64,000 bases of DNA from NCBI RefSeq assembly GCF_030272615.1, contig NC_081405.1, forward strand, positions 608,518,677 to 608,582,676, written 5' to 3'. The notes under the pieces were generated by a model, which saw only the letters and a list, made by a program, of their open reading frames with translations, was not told the origin of the DNA and made no database searches. Source of the DNA: Cryptomeria japonica. Lineage: Eukaryota; Streptophyta; Pinopsida; Cupressales; Cupressaceae. Positions within the stretch are counted from its first letter, which is position 1; each line of letters begins with the position of its first letter. This document shows positions 47,314 to 58,239 of this stretch, piece by piece. The position numbers were made by a program, and so were the translations under genes.

Positions 47314-49169
47314 TCAATTGCTAGGGGCCATAAGGCCCATAGACTCTAAACACCATCTGAACTTCTCTGTGCTCACAGCCTTAGTTAAAGCATCTGCAAC
47401 ATTCATCAAAGTTTCCACCTTAACCAGCTTCACCCTACCATCTTCGACCATATCTCTAACAAAATGATACTGAACATCAATATGTTTGGTCCGGGCATGA
47501 AATGTCGGGTTCTTAGCTAGGCTAATTGCACTCTGACTGTCACAGTAAACTGTCACTGTACCTTGTTTTATTCCAATATCTGAGCACAGTCTCTTAAGCC
47601 AAATGGCCTCTTTACAAGAATGAGTAGCTGCCATATACTCTACTTCAGTAGTGGATAGAGCAACCACAGCCTGTCGCTTACTCATCCAACTAATTGCACC
47701 ACCAAACAAAGTAAACACATAAGCACTAGTGGATCTTCTGCTATCAATATCACCTGCCCAATCTGAATCCACATAACCATGGATATCAAGGGAAGTCATG
47801 TCTCCAACTGAATTACCATGATAACACAAAGAATACTCTGAAGTACCCTTCAAATATCTGAAGACTCTTTTGACTGCATCCCAATGAACTCTACCAGGAT
47901 TAGACATATATCTAGAAAGTACTCCCACTGCTTGGGCAATGTCTGGTCTAGTACAGACCATAGCATACATCAAGCTTCCAACCGCACTTTGGTAAGGCAC
48001 TCTGCTCATGTCTTCCATCTCCAATGGGGATGTAGGACAATCTGAAATAGATAGTTTCATTCCAACTGTAAAAGGAACACTCAATGGTCTACAATTCTGC
48101 ATGTTGAACCTCTGTAACACTGAATTCACATACTTACTCTGGCCTAGCCATAGCTTTCTGTTCACCCTATCTCTTCTAATTTCCATCCCAAGAATGTGCT
48201 TTGCTGCACCAAGATCTTTCATTTCAAATTTAGCAGCGAGCTGAGACTTCAGTTCTGAAATCATACCTTTCCCTTTACCAATGAATAACATATCATCAAC
48301 ATACAATGCAATGAATAAGAAATGATCACCATAAGATTTATAATAAACACAATGATCTGATTTAGAACGTTCAAATCCCAAACTCAACACATATGTATCA
48401 AATTTCTGGTACCACATCCTACGACTTTGTTTGAGGCCATACAAAGATTTCTTCAATTTACAGACCAAATTACTTTTGCCTTTCACCACATAGTGCTCTG
48501 GCTGTGTCATATAAATATCTTCCTCCAAATCACCATGAAGGAAAGCAGTTTTCACATCCATTTGTTCAGCCTCTAAATCATAAGCAGTAGCAATAGAAAG
48601 AAAAAATCTAATGGACGTCATTTTTGCAACAGGAGAAAATATCTCACCGTAATCAACACCCTCAACCTGAGAGTAGCCTTTTGCAACCAACCTTGCTTTA
48701 TACTTCTCAATGCTTCCATCTGAACCAATCTTTTTCTTGAACACCCATTTACAACCAACAGGTTTTCGTCCTTTAGGCAATGGTACAAGATCTCATGTAT
48801 CATTCTTTTTCAAAGCTGCCATTTCTTCCTCCATAGCAATATTCCAGGATTCTGCATCATTCATACCCAATGCCTCTTCTACAGATTTCGGTTCATCCAC
48901 ACTAGTATTCAGAGCAAAAATACATCTCCAATCATCAGGTGAATACCTTTCAGGTGGTTTTCTATGTCTTGTAGACCTTCGAACAAGCTGAGTTGGAGGT
49001 TCTTTCTCCTCTTCTGAAGATTCAGAGCTAGATGAGCTCTCCTCAAATTCTTGCCTATCTAGGGGTCTCGATTCAACTCTTTCAGGTGTAGAAGGAAGTT
49101 GAATCACATCTTCTTTTTTAGTCTGTTCTGGCTGCAATGTAACAGAAGGAGACTTAATTTCTCTAAAAT
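47314..49169 (-). pseudogene. Copia B reverse transcriptase and RNase H
   Basis: From the RT linker (SSSSSESSEEEKEPPTQLVRR, RKPPERYSPDDW) through NIAMEEEMAALKKNDT, a TGA near 48,793 (one change from Trp), then [51 protein letters not shown], the active site LYVDDM and DLGAAKHILGMEI. RNase H motifs YVDSDWAGDIDSRRSTS, LSTTEVEYMAA, VYCDSQSAI and ARTKHIDVQYHFVRD follow, and the natural end is at 47,314. From 48,780 to the end the frame is fully open (488 codons). All catalytic residues appear present. Confidence 0.93.
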
Positions 49170-49937
49170 AACACTTCTACTGTGAATTACCTTTTGTGCA
49201 ACAGGGTCCCAAAGCTTGTATCCTTTCACACCATAACTATACCCGATGAAGATACATTTCACAGCCTTGTTCTCCAACTTTGTTCGCTTCTCCTTTGGCA
49301 CATGTGCATATGCCTCGCAACCAAAAACTCTAAGATGTCTCAATGAAGGCTTGTGACCTGACCATGCTTCCATAGGCCTTTTATCAACAAGAGCTGATGT
49401 AGGAGACCTGTTAATCAGGTAGCAAGCAGTGGCAACAGCTTCAGCCCAAAACTTTTGTCCAAGACCAACACCACTCAACATACTCCTAGCCTTCTCCATT
49501 AGTGTCCTGTTCATTCTTTCTGCAACTCCATTCTGCTGTGGAGAATATAGAGTTGTCTTCTGCCTGTTAATTCCACAGTCTTTACAAACTCTATCAAAAT
49601 CATTAGAGAAAAACTCACCGCCATTATCAGTTCTCAAGCATTTTATTTTCTTTCCAGTCTGCAACTCAACCATTGCTTTAAATTCTTTAAAACGACTAAA
49701 AACTTCCGATTTACTCTTTAGAAAATATACCCATGTCCTTCTACTAAAATCATCAATAAATGAAACATAATATGTGGATTTTCCAATCGAAGAGACATCT
49801 ACTGGACCAAACACATCAGAATGGATAAGATCCAAAACACCACAAGTTTTATGAGAACTCGAGTAAAACTGAACGCGGTTTTGTTTTCCATAAATGCAAT
49901 GCTCACAGAAATCAAAGTCAAGATTACAGTCATTCAA
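49104..49937 (-). pseudogene. Copia B integrase
   Basis: The core shows the three DDE residues: Asp in LIHSDVFGP, Asp in CLRTDNGGEF and Glu in SPQQNGVAERMNR. It is preceded by the zinc-finger cysteines FCEHCIYGKQ. After VFGCEAYAHVPKEKRTKL and CIFIGYSYGVKGYKLWDP the frame shifts near 49,165-49,175 into the linker before reverse transcriptase. An upstream frameshift in an A-run at about 49,955-49,965 separates it from the HH half of the finger. Confidence 0.92.
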
Positions 49938-49941
49938 ACCT

Positions 49942-51357
49942 TCAACAAGGTTTTTTATTTTTCAAGGTCCTTAGACCCTTTTCTCCAATGTGGCCAAGTC
50001 TCTGGTGCCATAACATAGTCTTCTCTGCAGGTAACTTTGCTTCAGACGAAAGAGCACCCTTAGGTACCCAAAAACCATTTCCATCTGCTGAAGGTGAAAC
50101 CTTCAAGTCTTCCAGTGAAGTATCCGCAGATTTACTTTTTACAGAAGTGCTATTACACTCAACAGTGTATGCTTCAAGCTTATACAAAGTGCCAAACCTG
50201 ACACCTCTAGCAACTACCATAGCACCCTTAATCATCTTACATCCTGCTTCAGAAAAGACTACCTGCACACCCGCATCTATCAGTTTGCTCACAGATAACA
50301 AGTTTCATTTTAATCCAGGGATATGCAGCACACCATTAATCCTTTTTATTCTACCATCAGAAAACCTGATTCTAACTTTACCTCGACCAACAATGTCTAG
50401 ATGTGAATCATCACCCAAGTACACCTTACCTCCATTAAATCCTTCATATTCAGAAAACCAATCTCTATTGGAAGTCATATGAAAAGATGCCCCTGAGTCA
50501 ATTAGCCAGGCATCATTACCTGTATGAGTCACCAAAGCCGCAATAAATGCATCGCCATCTTCCTTGTCGGACTCAGAATCAGAATCAAACTTTTTCTTTT
50601 TCTTCTTCTTTTCTTCTTTGCAGTCCTTACGGATGTGACCCGGTTTACCGCAATTCCAGCAAATGACTTTGGACTTTCCAGGAGATTTCGATCTCCCTTT
50701 GGATTTGGACTTTCCGCGCTTCTCATTCTTCTTGCCTTTCTCCTTAGGTCTTCCATGAACGGTTAGGGCTTCCTTTGAACTGATGGATACCTTCCTTCGC
50801 ATCTCTTCACCGAGTAGGGCACCCACCACGTCTTCAGATTTCAAAACAACAGAAGTACTACCGATAGCCATAACAAGAGAATCCCACGAATCGGGCAAAG
50901 AACAAAGCAAGATCTGACATTTCTCCTCCTCATCCATCTTAACACCGACGGATACTAATTGAGCCACAATCATATTGAATGCTTCTAGGTGGTCTGCAAT
51001 TCATCCACCCTCTTCCATCTTCAAGGAATACAATTTCTTTCTTAAGAAAATTTGATTTAATAAATATTTCACTTGATACATCTCACCAAGCTTAGTCCAT
51101 AGCTTCTTTGCAGAGTTTTCTTCATGGACATTGATTAGAACAGAGTCTGCCAGGCACAGTCTGATTAGACCCTTGGCTTTTCGGTCCATAACATCATACT
51201 GAGCTGCTGCAGTAGGATCTGAGGGTCTTTGGACATTCGCATCAACAGCATCCCAAAGATCTCGATCTATTAGCAGATCTTCCATCTTCAGCTTCCACAT
51301 CTCAAAATTACTTCCGTTAAATTTCTCCACCTCTATTCTCCCTGACGAACTCGCCAT
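49942..51357 (-). pseudogene. Copia B gag, protease and GAG-pre-integrase
   Basis: Start ATG 51,357 (MASSSGRIEVEKF). Gag runs with FNGSNFEMWKLKMEDLLIDR, KLWTKLGEMYQVKY and LYSLKMEEGG, is stopped by TGA near 51,001 and continues in frame (IADHLEAFNMIVAQL). The zinc knuckle is CWNCGKPGHIRKDC and the protease motif AWLIDSGASFHMTSNRDWF. A second TGA near 50,305 replaces the Arg normally found in the LKRNLLSVSKL motif. GAG-pre-integrase (LWHQRLGHIGEKGL) follows, and the frame then breaks at 49,955-49,965. Both TGA codons are one C-to-T change from CGA. Confidence 0.92.
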
Positions 51358-51467
51358 CTGAATATTCCTGCAACAAGATCAAAAAGTGTCTTCTGCACAA
51401 GCTCCCACTCAAATCTGGATTAGTTCAAAAAACCCAACTGCCCACAATTGAAACCAAAGGTGATCAG

Positions 51468-51479
51468 GCTCTGATACCA
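51468..51479 (-). promoter_or_regulatory. Primer binding site of Copia B
   Basis: On the - strand TGGTATCAGAGC (initiator tRNA-Met complement) lies two bases after the 5' LTR, the same spacing as in Copia A. Confidence 0.92.
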
Positions 51480-51481
51480 CT

Positions 51482-52375
51482 TGTAAGGAAGTTAAGTAGC
51501 AGAAACAACTTCCTACACTAACCTTGAGAGGAGGGTAATGCAAAACTTTTTCAGATCATTACAACAGTTACAGAAAATAGAAATAGATATAAAAGCATTC
51601 ATACCACAACACAGTGATTTACGTGGGGAAAACCCTTTCCGGAGAAAAACCCCACCCTCCAAAAGCAGCTCAATATTTTATTCAGTAATCAAAACAAATT
51701 ACAACATACTTGCAGAGCAAGCTCTTCGTAGGAGTACCACTAATCAGAGATTCAGAGGCAACTCAATAGCCATAAGACTCTTACACACAACCTCTATCTC
51801 TCACACCTCATAAATAGGAGATACAATACAAGAAACCGTCAAACGGTATTACAAAACCATGGGCTAAAACCACCCAATAAGGTGTAGCCGACCTTATCTC
51901 CCTTCTAGATGCCCTATGACATGTTAAAGAACACATCAACACGTGTCGCTCCCTTTTTATAGCTCATTTATGTATTCGATACAAATTATTTTTCCTATTT
52001 CAGGAGTACAAACTTCCGGAGGCCATAACTTGAGAACCGGGTGTCCGATTGACGAACCGTTTGAAGCGCCGGAAAGCTCGCGAAGTGCTCTATCACCTCG
52101 TAACCTTCTTCGCCGGTTACGGAAACTTTTCAGGGCGTTTCGGAGCCTCTAAATTCCCCAAAATTAAGTTTAAACATTTTATTGCACCCCTCCAAGACGA
52201 AAACTTTAATATCTTCAAAACTAGTTGTGACCTTGCGACACAACTTTATCGGAATGCTTATCTAGCCAACCAGAAGCTTCAGGGAGAGTTTCGCACCATT
52301 TCGTGCTCAAATAAAAACTTACTATAAATAGTAACCTCGCATAAATGCAAGGTTGAGACACCATTTTTCCCAACA
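51482..52375 (-). repeat. Copia B 5' LTR
   Basis: 894 bases, collinear with 46,364-47,257. A cluster of six of the roughly 20 differences sits near 52,099-52,121. Confidence 0.95.
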
Positions 52376-52861
52376 GTTATAAGGGAAATTATTTTAAAAG
52401 GGGTAGGTTTATTTAAAATATTTATATGTTGGAAATGGGAGATATGGCTGATTCCCAAAATCATTTGGTTTTAAGCCAAATTGGGAAAAAATTGTGTATA
52501 AAAGGGGGTTAGCTTAGGAGTTTGAGTTAATGGTGAGTTGTGAGAGAATTTTCTTCGAGAGTTTGAGTGTTCAAGTCTATGCATCAGAGGAGATTCATAC
52601 CATTGCACTTGAAGGAGAAGAACTTTGTAACTCTTGTAATCGAGAGACTTGAAACTTTGTCTAGTTGAAGGCCTTGTAACTACTTTTGGAGCATAATCAA
52701 GGATCACTCACTCCATTGGAGAGGGACTCAAAGACGTAGCCATATTGGTGACCTCCATTATCAACTCATGTTCTTGTCTTCTCTCTTCTTTCTCTCTTTT
52801 GTTAAATTCATTGCTTTATTATTTTTGTATTTCTTTAAGCATTTCAATTATGCTTTAAAAT
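52376..52861 (+). repeat. Gypsy LTR2, middle part
   Basis: Resumes with the duplicated gttat and continues aagggaaattattttaaaa, matching LTR1 at about 40,703. It contains the TATA box 52,497-52,504 and ends at tgctttaaaat (52,861), where the gag-only element is inserted. Confidence 0.9.
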
Positions 52862-53466
52862 TGATGCAGGAGCATCCCCGGTCGATGAGCAATCTTGCAT
52901 CAACCAAAAAAAATTTCCTTTCTTGTTTAGTTCATTGTGCAGTTTCAATATTCTTATCGATATGTATCGGTAGTTGCTTGTTCTTCATGGCAAATCTTGT
53001 TTGCAGTTTCTTGGCAGTTTGACGCGGTTGATTCAAGATTTCTAGTTCATTTGGGTTCTTCTATGGTCATTTATTGCTTCCGGTTGGTTGTTTCTAGGTT
53101 TCTAGGATAGTTCTTGTGCTTACCGATTGGTTTTCCTTCATTACCAGTGTGATTCTTGGCATGTGGATCTATCTTGGATCTTGTCAGATGTTCCTTGGCA
53201 TGTGGCCGACCTTCCTACTGATTTGGTTGATTCCTAGAGTCCCAGTTGGATTGTATCTAACTTGAAGCCTTCATGTAACCTGTTAACTACCAGATGTTCT
53301 TTAATGATAATCTGATGATTACTGCATGATTTTCAGAAGTTCTATGGCATGGATATGATCTGTTTGTATGAATTTGTTATGTTTTCTTACTTCTTTCGTT
53401 GTGTCTCTCTTGCTGCATAAGTTGATTGACTCTTTTGAGGGTTTTTAATTGGTTATGGCTTCATAA
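52862..53466 (+). repeat. 5' LTR of the gag-only element (promoter segment missing)
   Basis: Collinear with the 3' LTR up to cctactgatt. The roughly 200-base segment present in the 3' LTR (about 55,920-56,133), which includes the TATA box, is absent here. Elsewhere this LTR has about 25 extra bases (ttctttaatgataatctgat region, 53,292-53,330). Confidence 0.85.
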
Positions 53467-53468
53467 AT

Positions 53469-53480
53469 TGGTATCAGAGC
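53469..53480 (+). promoter_or_regulatory. Primer binding site of the gag-only element
   Basis: TGGTATCAGAGC, a perfect initiator tRNA-Met complement, two bases after the 5' LTR. Confidence 0.9.
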
Positions 53481-53485
53481 TGGTT

Positions 53486-54817
53486 ATGGACTGGCTGGTG
53501 GAAGAATCATTTGCGAGAATTGAGGCATTCCTTGAGGTGGATAGATTTATTAGAGGCAAGCTGCATGGGTGATCAATAGATCACCGAGGGGAGGCAATTG
53601 AAACTAGTAGTCAGATCATTGAGTTAAGGCAGTTTGCTGGAGTGGAAGGAGAGATGAATCTGAGGAGAACAAACCCCCAGAGGGTAGAGCAAATGATGGA
53701 AGACTTCAAGAATGAAGTGAGGAATGAAATCCATAATGTTTTGGCTAGTTTGTGAAGAAACCCAGACTCTGAGGATGAGTATGAGGAAGCCAGTGAAGAG
53801 CTTGTGGAAGCTAAAGGACCGAAAGATGAGAGAGAGGAAAGATTCCTAAGAGTAGTGGCGCAAGCAAATAAAGTGCATAAAGTTGATGTTTCTAACTATT
53901 TTGGAAAGCTGAACCTAGAGGATCTGATTGATTAGATCACAGAGTTGGAAGACTACTTTGAGTTTGAGGAAGTCAAGGACCCACAAAGAATTTGGTTGGC
54001 ACAAACCAAGTTGGAAGGGCATGCTAGCTTGTGGTGGAAAGAGTTGTAGAAAGACAGAGTGGAGAATGGTGAATTGAAGATCACCTGGTGGAGACAATTG
54101 GTTGCAAGATTGAAGGTCAAGTTCATACTAAGAGACTATGAACTGGAGATTTTCAAGAAGTTGCAGAACCTAAAACAAAGAAACATGACTGTGAAGGAAT
54201 ATACTGAGGAATTATATAAGGTGGTAATCTGATCTGGAAATAGAGAGATGGATAGAGAAACGATGGAAAGGTACATCAATGGACTTGCTTTTAAAATTCA
54301 AGATGAGATGAGTATGTTGAAGGTTTCAATAGTTGAAGAAGCTTACCATTATGCTTTGAAGGCTGTGGAGAAGGTGAGAAGAAGACAACTGAATAAGGGA
54401 AAGGAGAAGTTCAAGATGAATGATAGAATGAAGAAACTGGTTGAAGAAGAGGACTCAAATCGTAAGTGGAGTAAAGAAACGGAATAGAAGACACCAAGGA
54501 AGGGTAGCAGCAGTACTGGTAGATAATTTCTTGGAAAATGTTTCAAGTGTGGAGAAACTAGACATAGATCCTATGAATGTAAGTAAGGAATGGCAAGAAG
54601 TTGTGTGGCAAGTGAAGAACCAGATGGTATTGAATCTGACTATGCACCGAAGCAAGGAGAATCTCTTATGTTCCGAAAAAAGGATATTAGATCTACTCAA
54701 AGGAGGAGTCTTTTCCAGACGGTATGCAAATCAAGTGGTAAGTGTTGTAAGGTCATTGTATATAGTGGAAGTACTGATAATTTAGTGTCAGAGGAGATGG
54801 TTGAGAAGCTTGGTTGA
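53486..54817 (+). pseudogene. Gag and protease relic of the gag-only element
   Basis: From ATG 53,486 (MDWLVEESFARIEAFLEV) a single frame runs 1.3 kb to 54,817 without a frameshift, interrupted only by about eight in-frame stops. It contains a gypsy-type gag core (ITELEDYFEFEEVKDPQRIW, KLEGHASLWWKEL, MTVKEYTEELYKVV), a zinc knuckle at 54,539-54,580 (CFKCGETRHRSYEC, all four ligands present) and a protease-like segment (CKVIVYSGSTDNLVSEEMVEKLG) in which the catalytic Asp of DSG is Tyr. Most stops (tag, taa, tga) are one transition from Gln, Trp or Arg codons. Coding reach ends soon after, in a Glu/Val/Lys-rich spacer (55,064-55,443). Confidence 0.85.
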
Positions 54818-55560
54818 AGAGGCTTGAGCATCCTTGTCCTTATGGGATAAGTTGGTTACAAGATGATCACAAGGTAGAGATAAAGGAGCAATGTTGGGTG
54901 AGTTTCAAAATTGGGCCTTTCAGAGATGAATTTTTATGTGATATTGTGTCAATGAATGTTTTGCCATGTCTTGTTGGGAAAACCTTAGTAGTATGATAGA
55001 GGATCTATTTATGATTGTAGAAGAAACCTAGTTACTATTGAAAAGGATCGGCATAAGTTCACATTGATTTCTTTGAAGGAGGAAGAGAAGGAGGTGAAGA
55101 ATATGAGTCTTGAGAAAAGTTATAGGAAACCGGTGGTAGAGGTTATACCAGAAGGTTTCATAGAACTAGTTGTAGAGGTTTTGAAGAAAGATCTGATAGA
55201 ACCAGTCGCAGAGATTATACCAAAGGGTGAAATGAGTTGCAAAAGGGTTTGACAGTTGAGTTTGATGGACAAATGGAACCGAATGACAGGAAGCTGATGG
55301 TAATAAACCAGATACAACCTTATGGTAGAACCAAATCAGAATTGCAGAAACAAAGACAAAGTGCAGATCTAAAGAAAAAAAGGAGAAACAATGAGAGTCA
55401 TAGGTTAGAGAAACCGGTTGAAACACTAGAAGAGATAGAGTAGAGATTGACAGATAAAGAAGATGTTTGGATCAGAAATGAGCATGGGATCTTCATTCCA
55501 AATCCTTTTAGATGTCCATGAGTTTCCTCTCATGGAACATCTTTTTCTATCTAGGTTGTT

Positions 55561-56342
55561 TGATGCAAGAGCATCCCCAAATGATGAGCAATCTTGCATC
55601 AACAAAAAACATTTTCCTTGCTTATTTAGTTCTTTTTGTAGTTTCAGTATTCTTATCAGTATGTACCAGTAGTTTCTTGTTCTTCATGGAAGATATTGTT
55701 TGCAATTTCCTGGTAGTTCCATGTGGTTGATTCCAAATTTCTAGTTCATTTGGGTTCTTCTTCGGTCAGTTATCAGTTCCCGTTGGCTGTTTTTGGGTTT
55801 CTGGGATAGTTCTTGTACTTATCGGTTGGTTTTCCTTCATTACCGACGCAATTATTGGCGTGTGGATCCATCTTGGGTCTTGTCCGATGTTTCTTGGCAT
55901 GTGGCCGACCTTCCTACTGATTCACATCACTTGGTTGTTATTTTCCAGAAATATTTCTTAAATCTTAGGGCCGTCCTAATTAGACATTTCATTTTCTTGC
56001 ATTGGTGAATGTAATCTTTTGAGACCGACCCGGATATGTTCTGATGGGTATAAATATGGTGTTATGAAATCATTTGTAGGGGGCAGAGGAAGTAGAATTG
56101 AGAATAAGGATTTAGATTTGCATGTTGTGATCCGGTTGATTGTTAGAGTCCTAGTTGGATTGTATCTAGCTTGAAGCCTGCATGTAACTAGTTAACTACT
56201 GGATGATTGCCAGAAGTTCTATGGAGTGGATATGAAATGTTTGTATCAATTTGTTATATTTTCTTAGTGATTTTATTGTGTCTCTCTTGGTGCATAAGCT
56301 AGTTAACTCTTTTGATGGTTTTTACCGGTCATGGCTGCATAA
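55561..56342 (+). repeat. 3' LTR of the gag-only element
   Basis: Starts tgatgcaagagcatcccc. It contains a TATA box, ggTATAAATAtgg, at 56,049-56,056 in the segment missing from the 5' LTR. The sequence before it (55,445-55,560) lacks an obvious polypurine tract. Confidence 0.85.
56049..56056 (+). promoter_or_regulatory. TATA box in the 3' LTR of the gag-only element
   Basis: tataaata, with the G+A-rich gtagggggcagaggaag 30-50 bases downstream. This site has no counterpart in the 5' LTR. Confidence 0.55.
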
Positions 56343-56413
56343 AAAATCCTTCAAGTTAATCGTTGTATAAGTTAACATTACACATGCAAGTGTCATAGAT
56401 CCTCACATAATCA
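56343..56413 (+). repeat. Gypsy LTR2, right end
   Basis: aaaatccttcaagttaatcg to cctcacataatca, matching the last 70 bases of LTR1 and LTR3. It is followed by gatcaag and a mutated primer site (56,421-56,432). Confidence 0.9.
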
Positions 56414-56460
56414 GATCAAGTGGAATAAAATCTTGTTGTGACTAGTGTTTGCAGAGGTGA

Positions 56461-57530
56461 ATGATAATGAGATCCAAGAGCCAATGAAGTGAAGGTACAC
56501 TCACAAAATACAACCCAGAGATCGAGAAAAGAAGGATTTTCCCACATTCAGGGATGGCAGATGAAGAAAGCCAAACCGAGTTTAATAGGAAAGCCTTACA
56601 GAAGGAATTTATTGATATGAAGTTGATGGTTGAAGTTCTTTTCTAGGAAAGACAAGAATGATAGAAATGGGAAAAAGGAGGCACGTCGAAATTGGAGGAT
56701 AAAGGCAAAAGATCGGGAAGTGGTGATTCCGCACAAAAAAACTCTTCCTTTTCCTCATTCTTTTCCTTCTCCCCCTTCTTCTATTAATCCTTTTAAGAGC
56801 ACACATAAGCCTGTAATCAAACTTGATGTAAAAATTGAATTACCTAAAATAGTATGGAAATAAGTGCTGAAAAACTTGATGACTAAATACAACAAGTAGA
56901 AGATGCCTCTAGGATACATTTGGCCACTCTCCATTTAGGAGATACTGCTCTCACCTAGTAGGAGAATAGGACCCAAGAGGAGCTTTCCCATCATGATAGA
57001 GTTAGGATGTTCTAGATGGAGTTTTTTGTCACTCTAAAAGAGCAATTCTATCCTTTAGGACACATGCAACAATTGACTATGAGTTGGCAAACCTTTAGGA
57101 AAGCAAAAGGGCAATTAGTGCAGGAGTACACCCGTGGGTTTAGAAAATGGGAAATAGAATTGAATATACCTCTCTATACCCAAGATACCCTTCTTAAATA
57201 TATAGGTGGTTTACATTCCTACCTTCGACACACTATACTCATATTGAATCCTAGTAATCTAGATCAGGTATGTGTCTAAGCCACTCATATTGAGTCTAGG
57301 GGTAAGAACACTTTTAGTGAACACTTTGCTAAGAAATCATCCAAGAAACAAGCAGAGGGAAAATCAAAGGATAAAGGTAAAGTGAAGAAGACAACTATAG
57401 TAAAGAAAGAGGATGCTAACCCTATGTGCTCTCATTATAAGAAACAAGGGCATGAAGATTCTAAGTGCTAGAAGTCACATCTGGAACTGAGGCTGAAGTG
57501 ATACGGAGGTAACAAATGTCCCTCAAAGAC
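56461..57530 (+). pseudogene. Gypsy copy 2 gag
   Basis: ATG 56,461 (MIMRSKSQ then TGA). Readable pieces match copy 1: EYTRGFRKWEIELNIPLYTQ and QDTLLKYIGGLHSYL at 57,016-57,279. The zinc knuckle at 57,427-57,468 reads CSHYKKQGHEDSKC: the histidine is kept and the second cysteine is Tyr. Numerous stops and an internal deletion of about 30 bases occur after QQVE (near 56,898) relative to copy 1. Confidence 0.8.
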
Positions 57531-58200
57531 TACTGTGTTGATCAAACAAGATCTTGGATCTGATTCTGGAGATGAAACTCATATAGTTGCTACCAGGATC
57601 CAAGGTACAGTGAAAGGTAAAACTCTCTCATCAGATGCAATTGTTTCTAATGCAAGTACAAGAAAAAAAATTATCTTCCTAATGTGGATAAACAAAGGAA
57701 TCAACTTTTTCACATTCATGTGGTAACTAAACACACAAATATTATACTCTATTTGATACTAGTTCACAAGTCAACTTAATTTCTGAAGACGTTGTGAAGA
57801 AATTGAATATAACTACTACTTCTCATCCTAATCCCTATCCACTTGGATGGGTATATAATGATTCACAATTGGAGGTGACAAAACAGTGCAAACTATGTTT
57901 TGCCATTACTGCTAATTTCATTGATGAAGTAGATGTAGATGTTGTACCTCTAGATATTTGTCAGCTATTATTAGGAATTCCATATCTTTTTGATAGACAA
58001 GCAATCTTTTACAAGGGGGAGAATAAGTATCATTTGTTCAAAGATGGTAAAGAGTACATAGTTAGATCACATAAAGTCAAAAATAATCTTGCATTAGTAA
58101 ATGATGGTCAAATGAAAAGATTAGTAAATGCAAGTAAAAAATTTGTACTTCTTGTAAAATCCAAGGATGATGATAAATTTGAGGCATTTAAGGGGTGTAA
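57531..58200 (+). pseudogene. Gypsy copy 2 protease region
   Basis: Frame 57,794-58,207 gives KKLNITTTSHPNPYPLGWVY and FAITANFIDEVDVDVVPLDI. The upstream catalytic motif reads LFDTSSQVNLISEDVV, with the DTG glycine changed to Ser, and a frameshift lies near 57,740. Copy 1 keeps DTG. Confidence 0.8.
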
Positions 58201-58239
58201 ACCATAACATAAGGTCGAGTTGGTCAAAATTGTATCTAC

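Larger units (their letters stand above)
46364..52375 (-). mobile_element. Copia B: complete 6,012-bp Ty1/copia element with target site duplication
   Basis: Both LTRs are exactly 894 bases (46,364-47,257 and 51,482-52,375). The element is flanked by perfect five-base duplications GTTAT (46,359-46,363 and 52,376-52,380), and the flanks rejoin to the uninterrupted gypsy LTR sequence seen at about 40,690-40,740. By eye the LTRs differ at about 20 positions (roughly 2%), giving a moderate age. On the - strand the order is primer site, gag, protease, integrase, RT, RNase H, polypurine tract. It resembles the Tnt1/Tork-like branch (KFNGSNFEMWKLKMEDLL gag; TEVEYMAATHSCKEAIWL). Three in-frame stops and two frameshifts make it nonautonomous. 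Confidence 0.96.
52862..56342 (+). mobile_element. Gag-only LTR retrotransposon (TR-GAG-like), 3,481 bp, with target duplication AAAAT
   Basis: Left flank AAAAT (52,857-52,861) and right flank AAAAT (56,343-56,347); beyond them the gypsy LTR continues with ccttcaagttaatcg as in LTR1 and LTR3. LTRs are 605 (52,862-53,466) and 782 bases (55,561-56,342) and start TGATGC. The internal part holds the primer site, gag, a zinc knuckle and a protease relic, with no trace of reverse transcriptase, RNase H or integrase. This matches the concept of nonautonomous TR-GAG elements, which need enzymes from a partner. LTR ends are CATAA rather than the usual CA if the AAAAT duplication is right. Confidence 0.85.

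Noticed and set aside
55064-55443. Glu/Lys/Val-rich open frames as a separate gene
   Set aside because: They sit inside the gag-only element between its protease relic and 3' LTR; this is most likely the polyprotein spacer left after deletion of polymerase.
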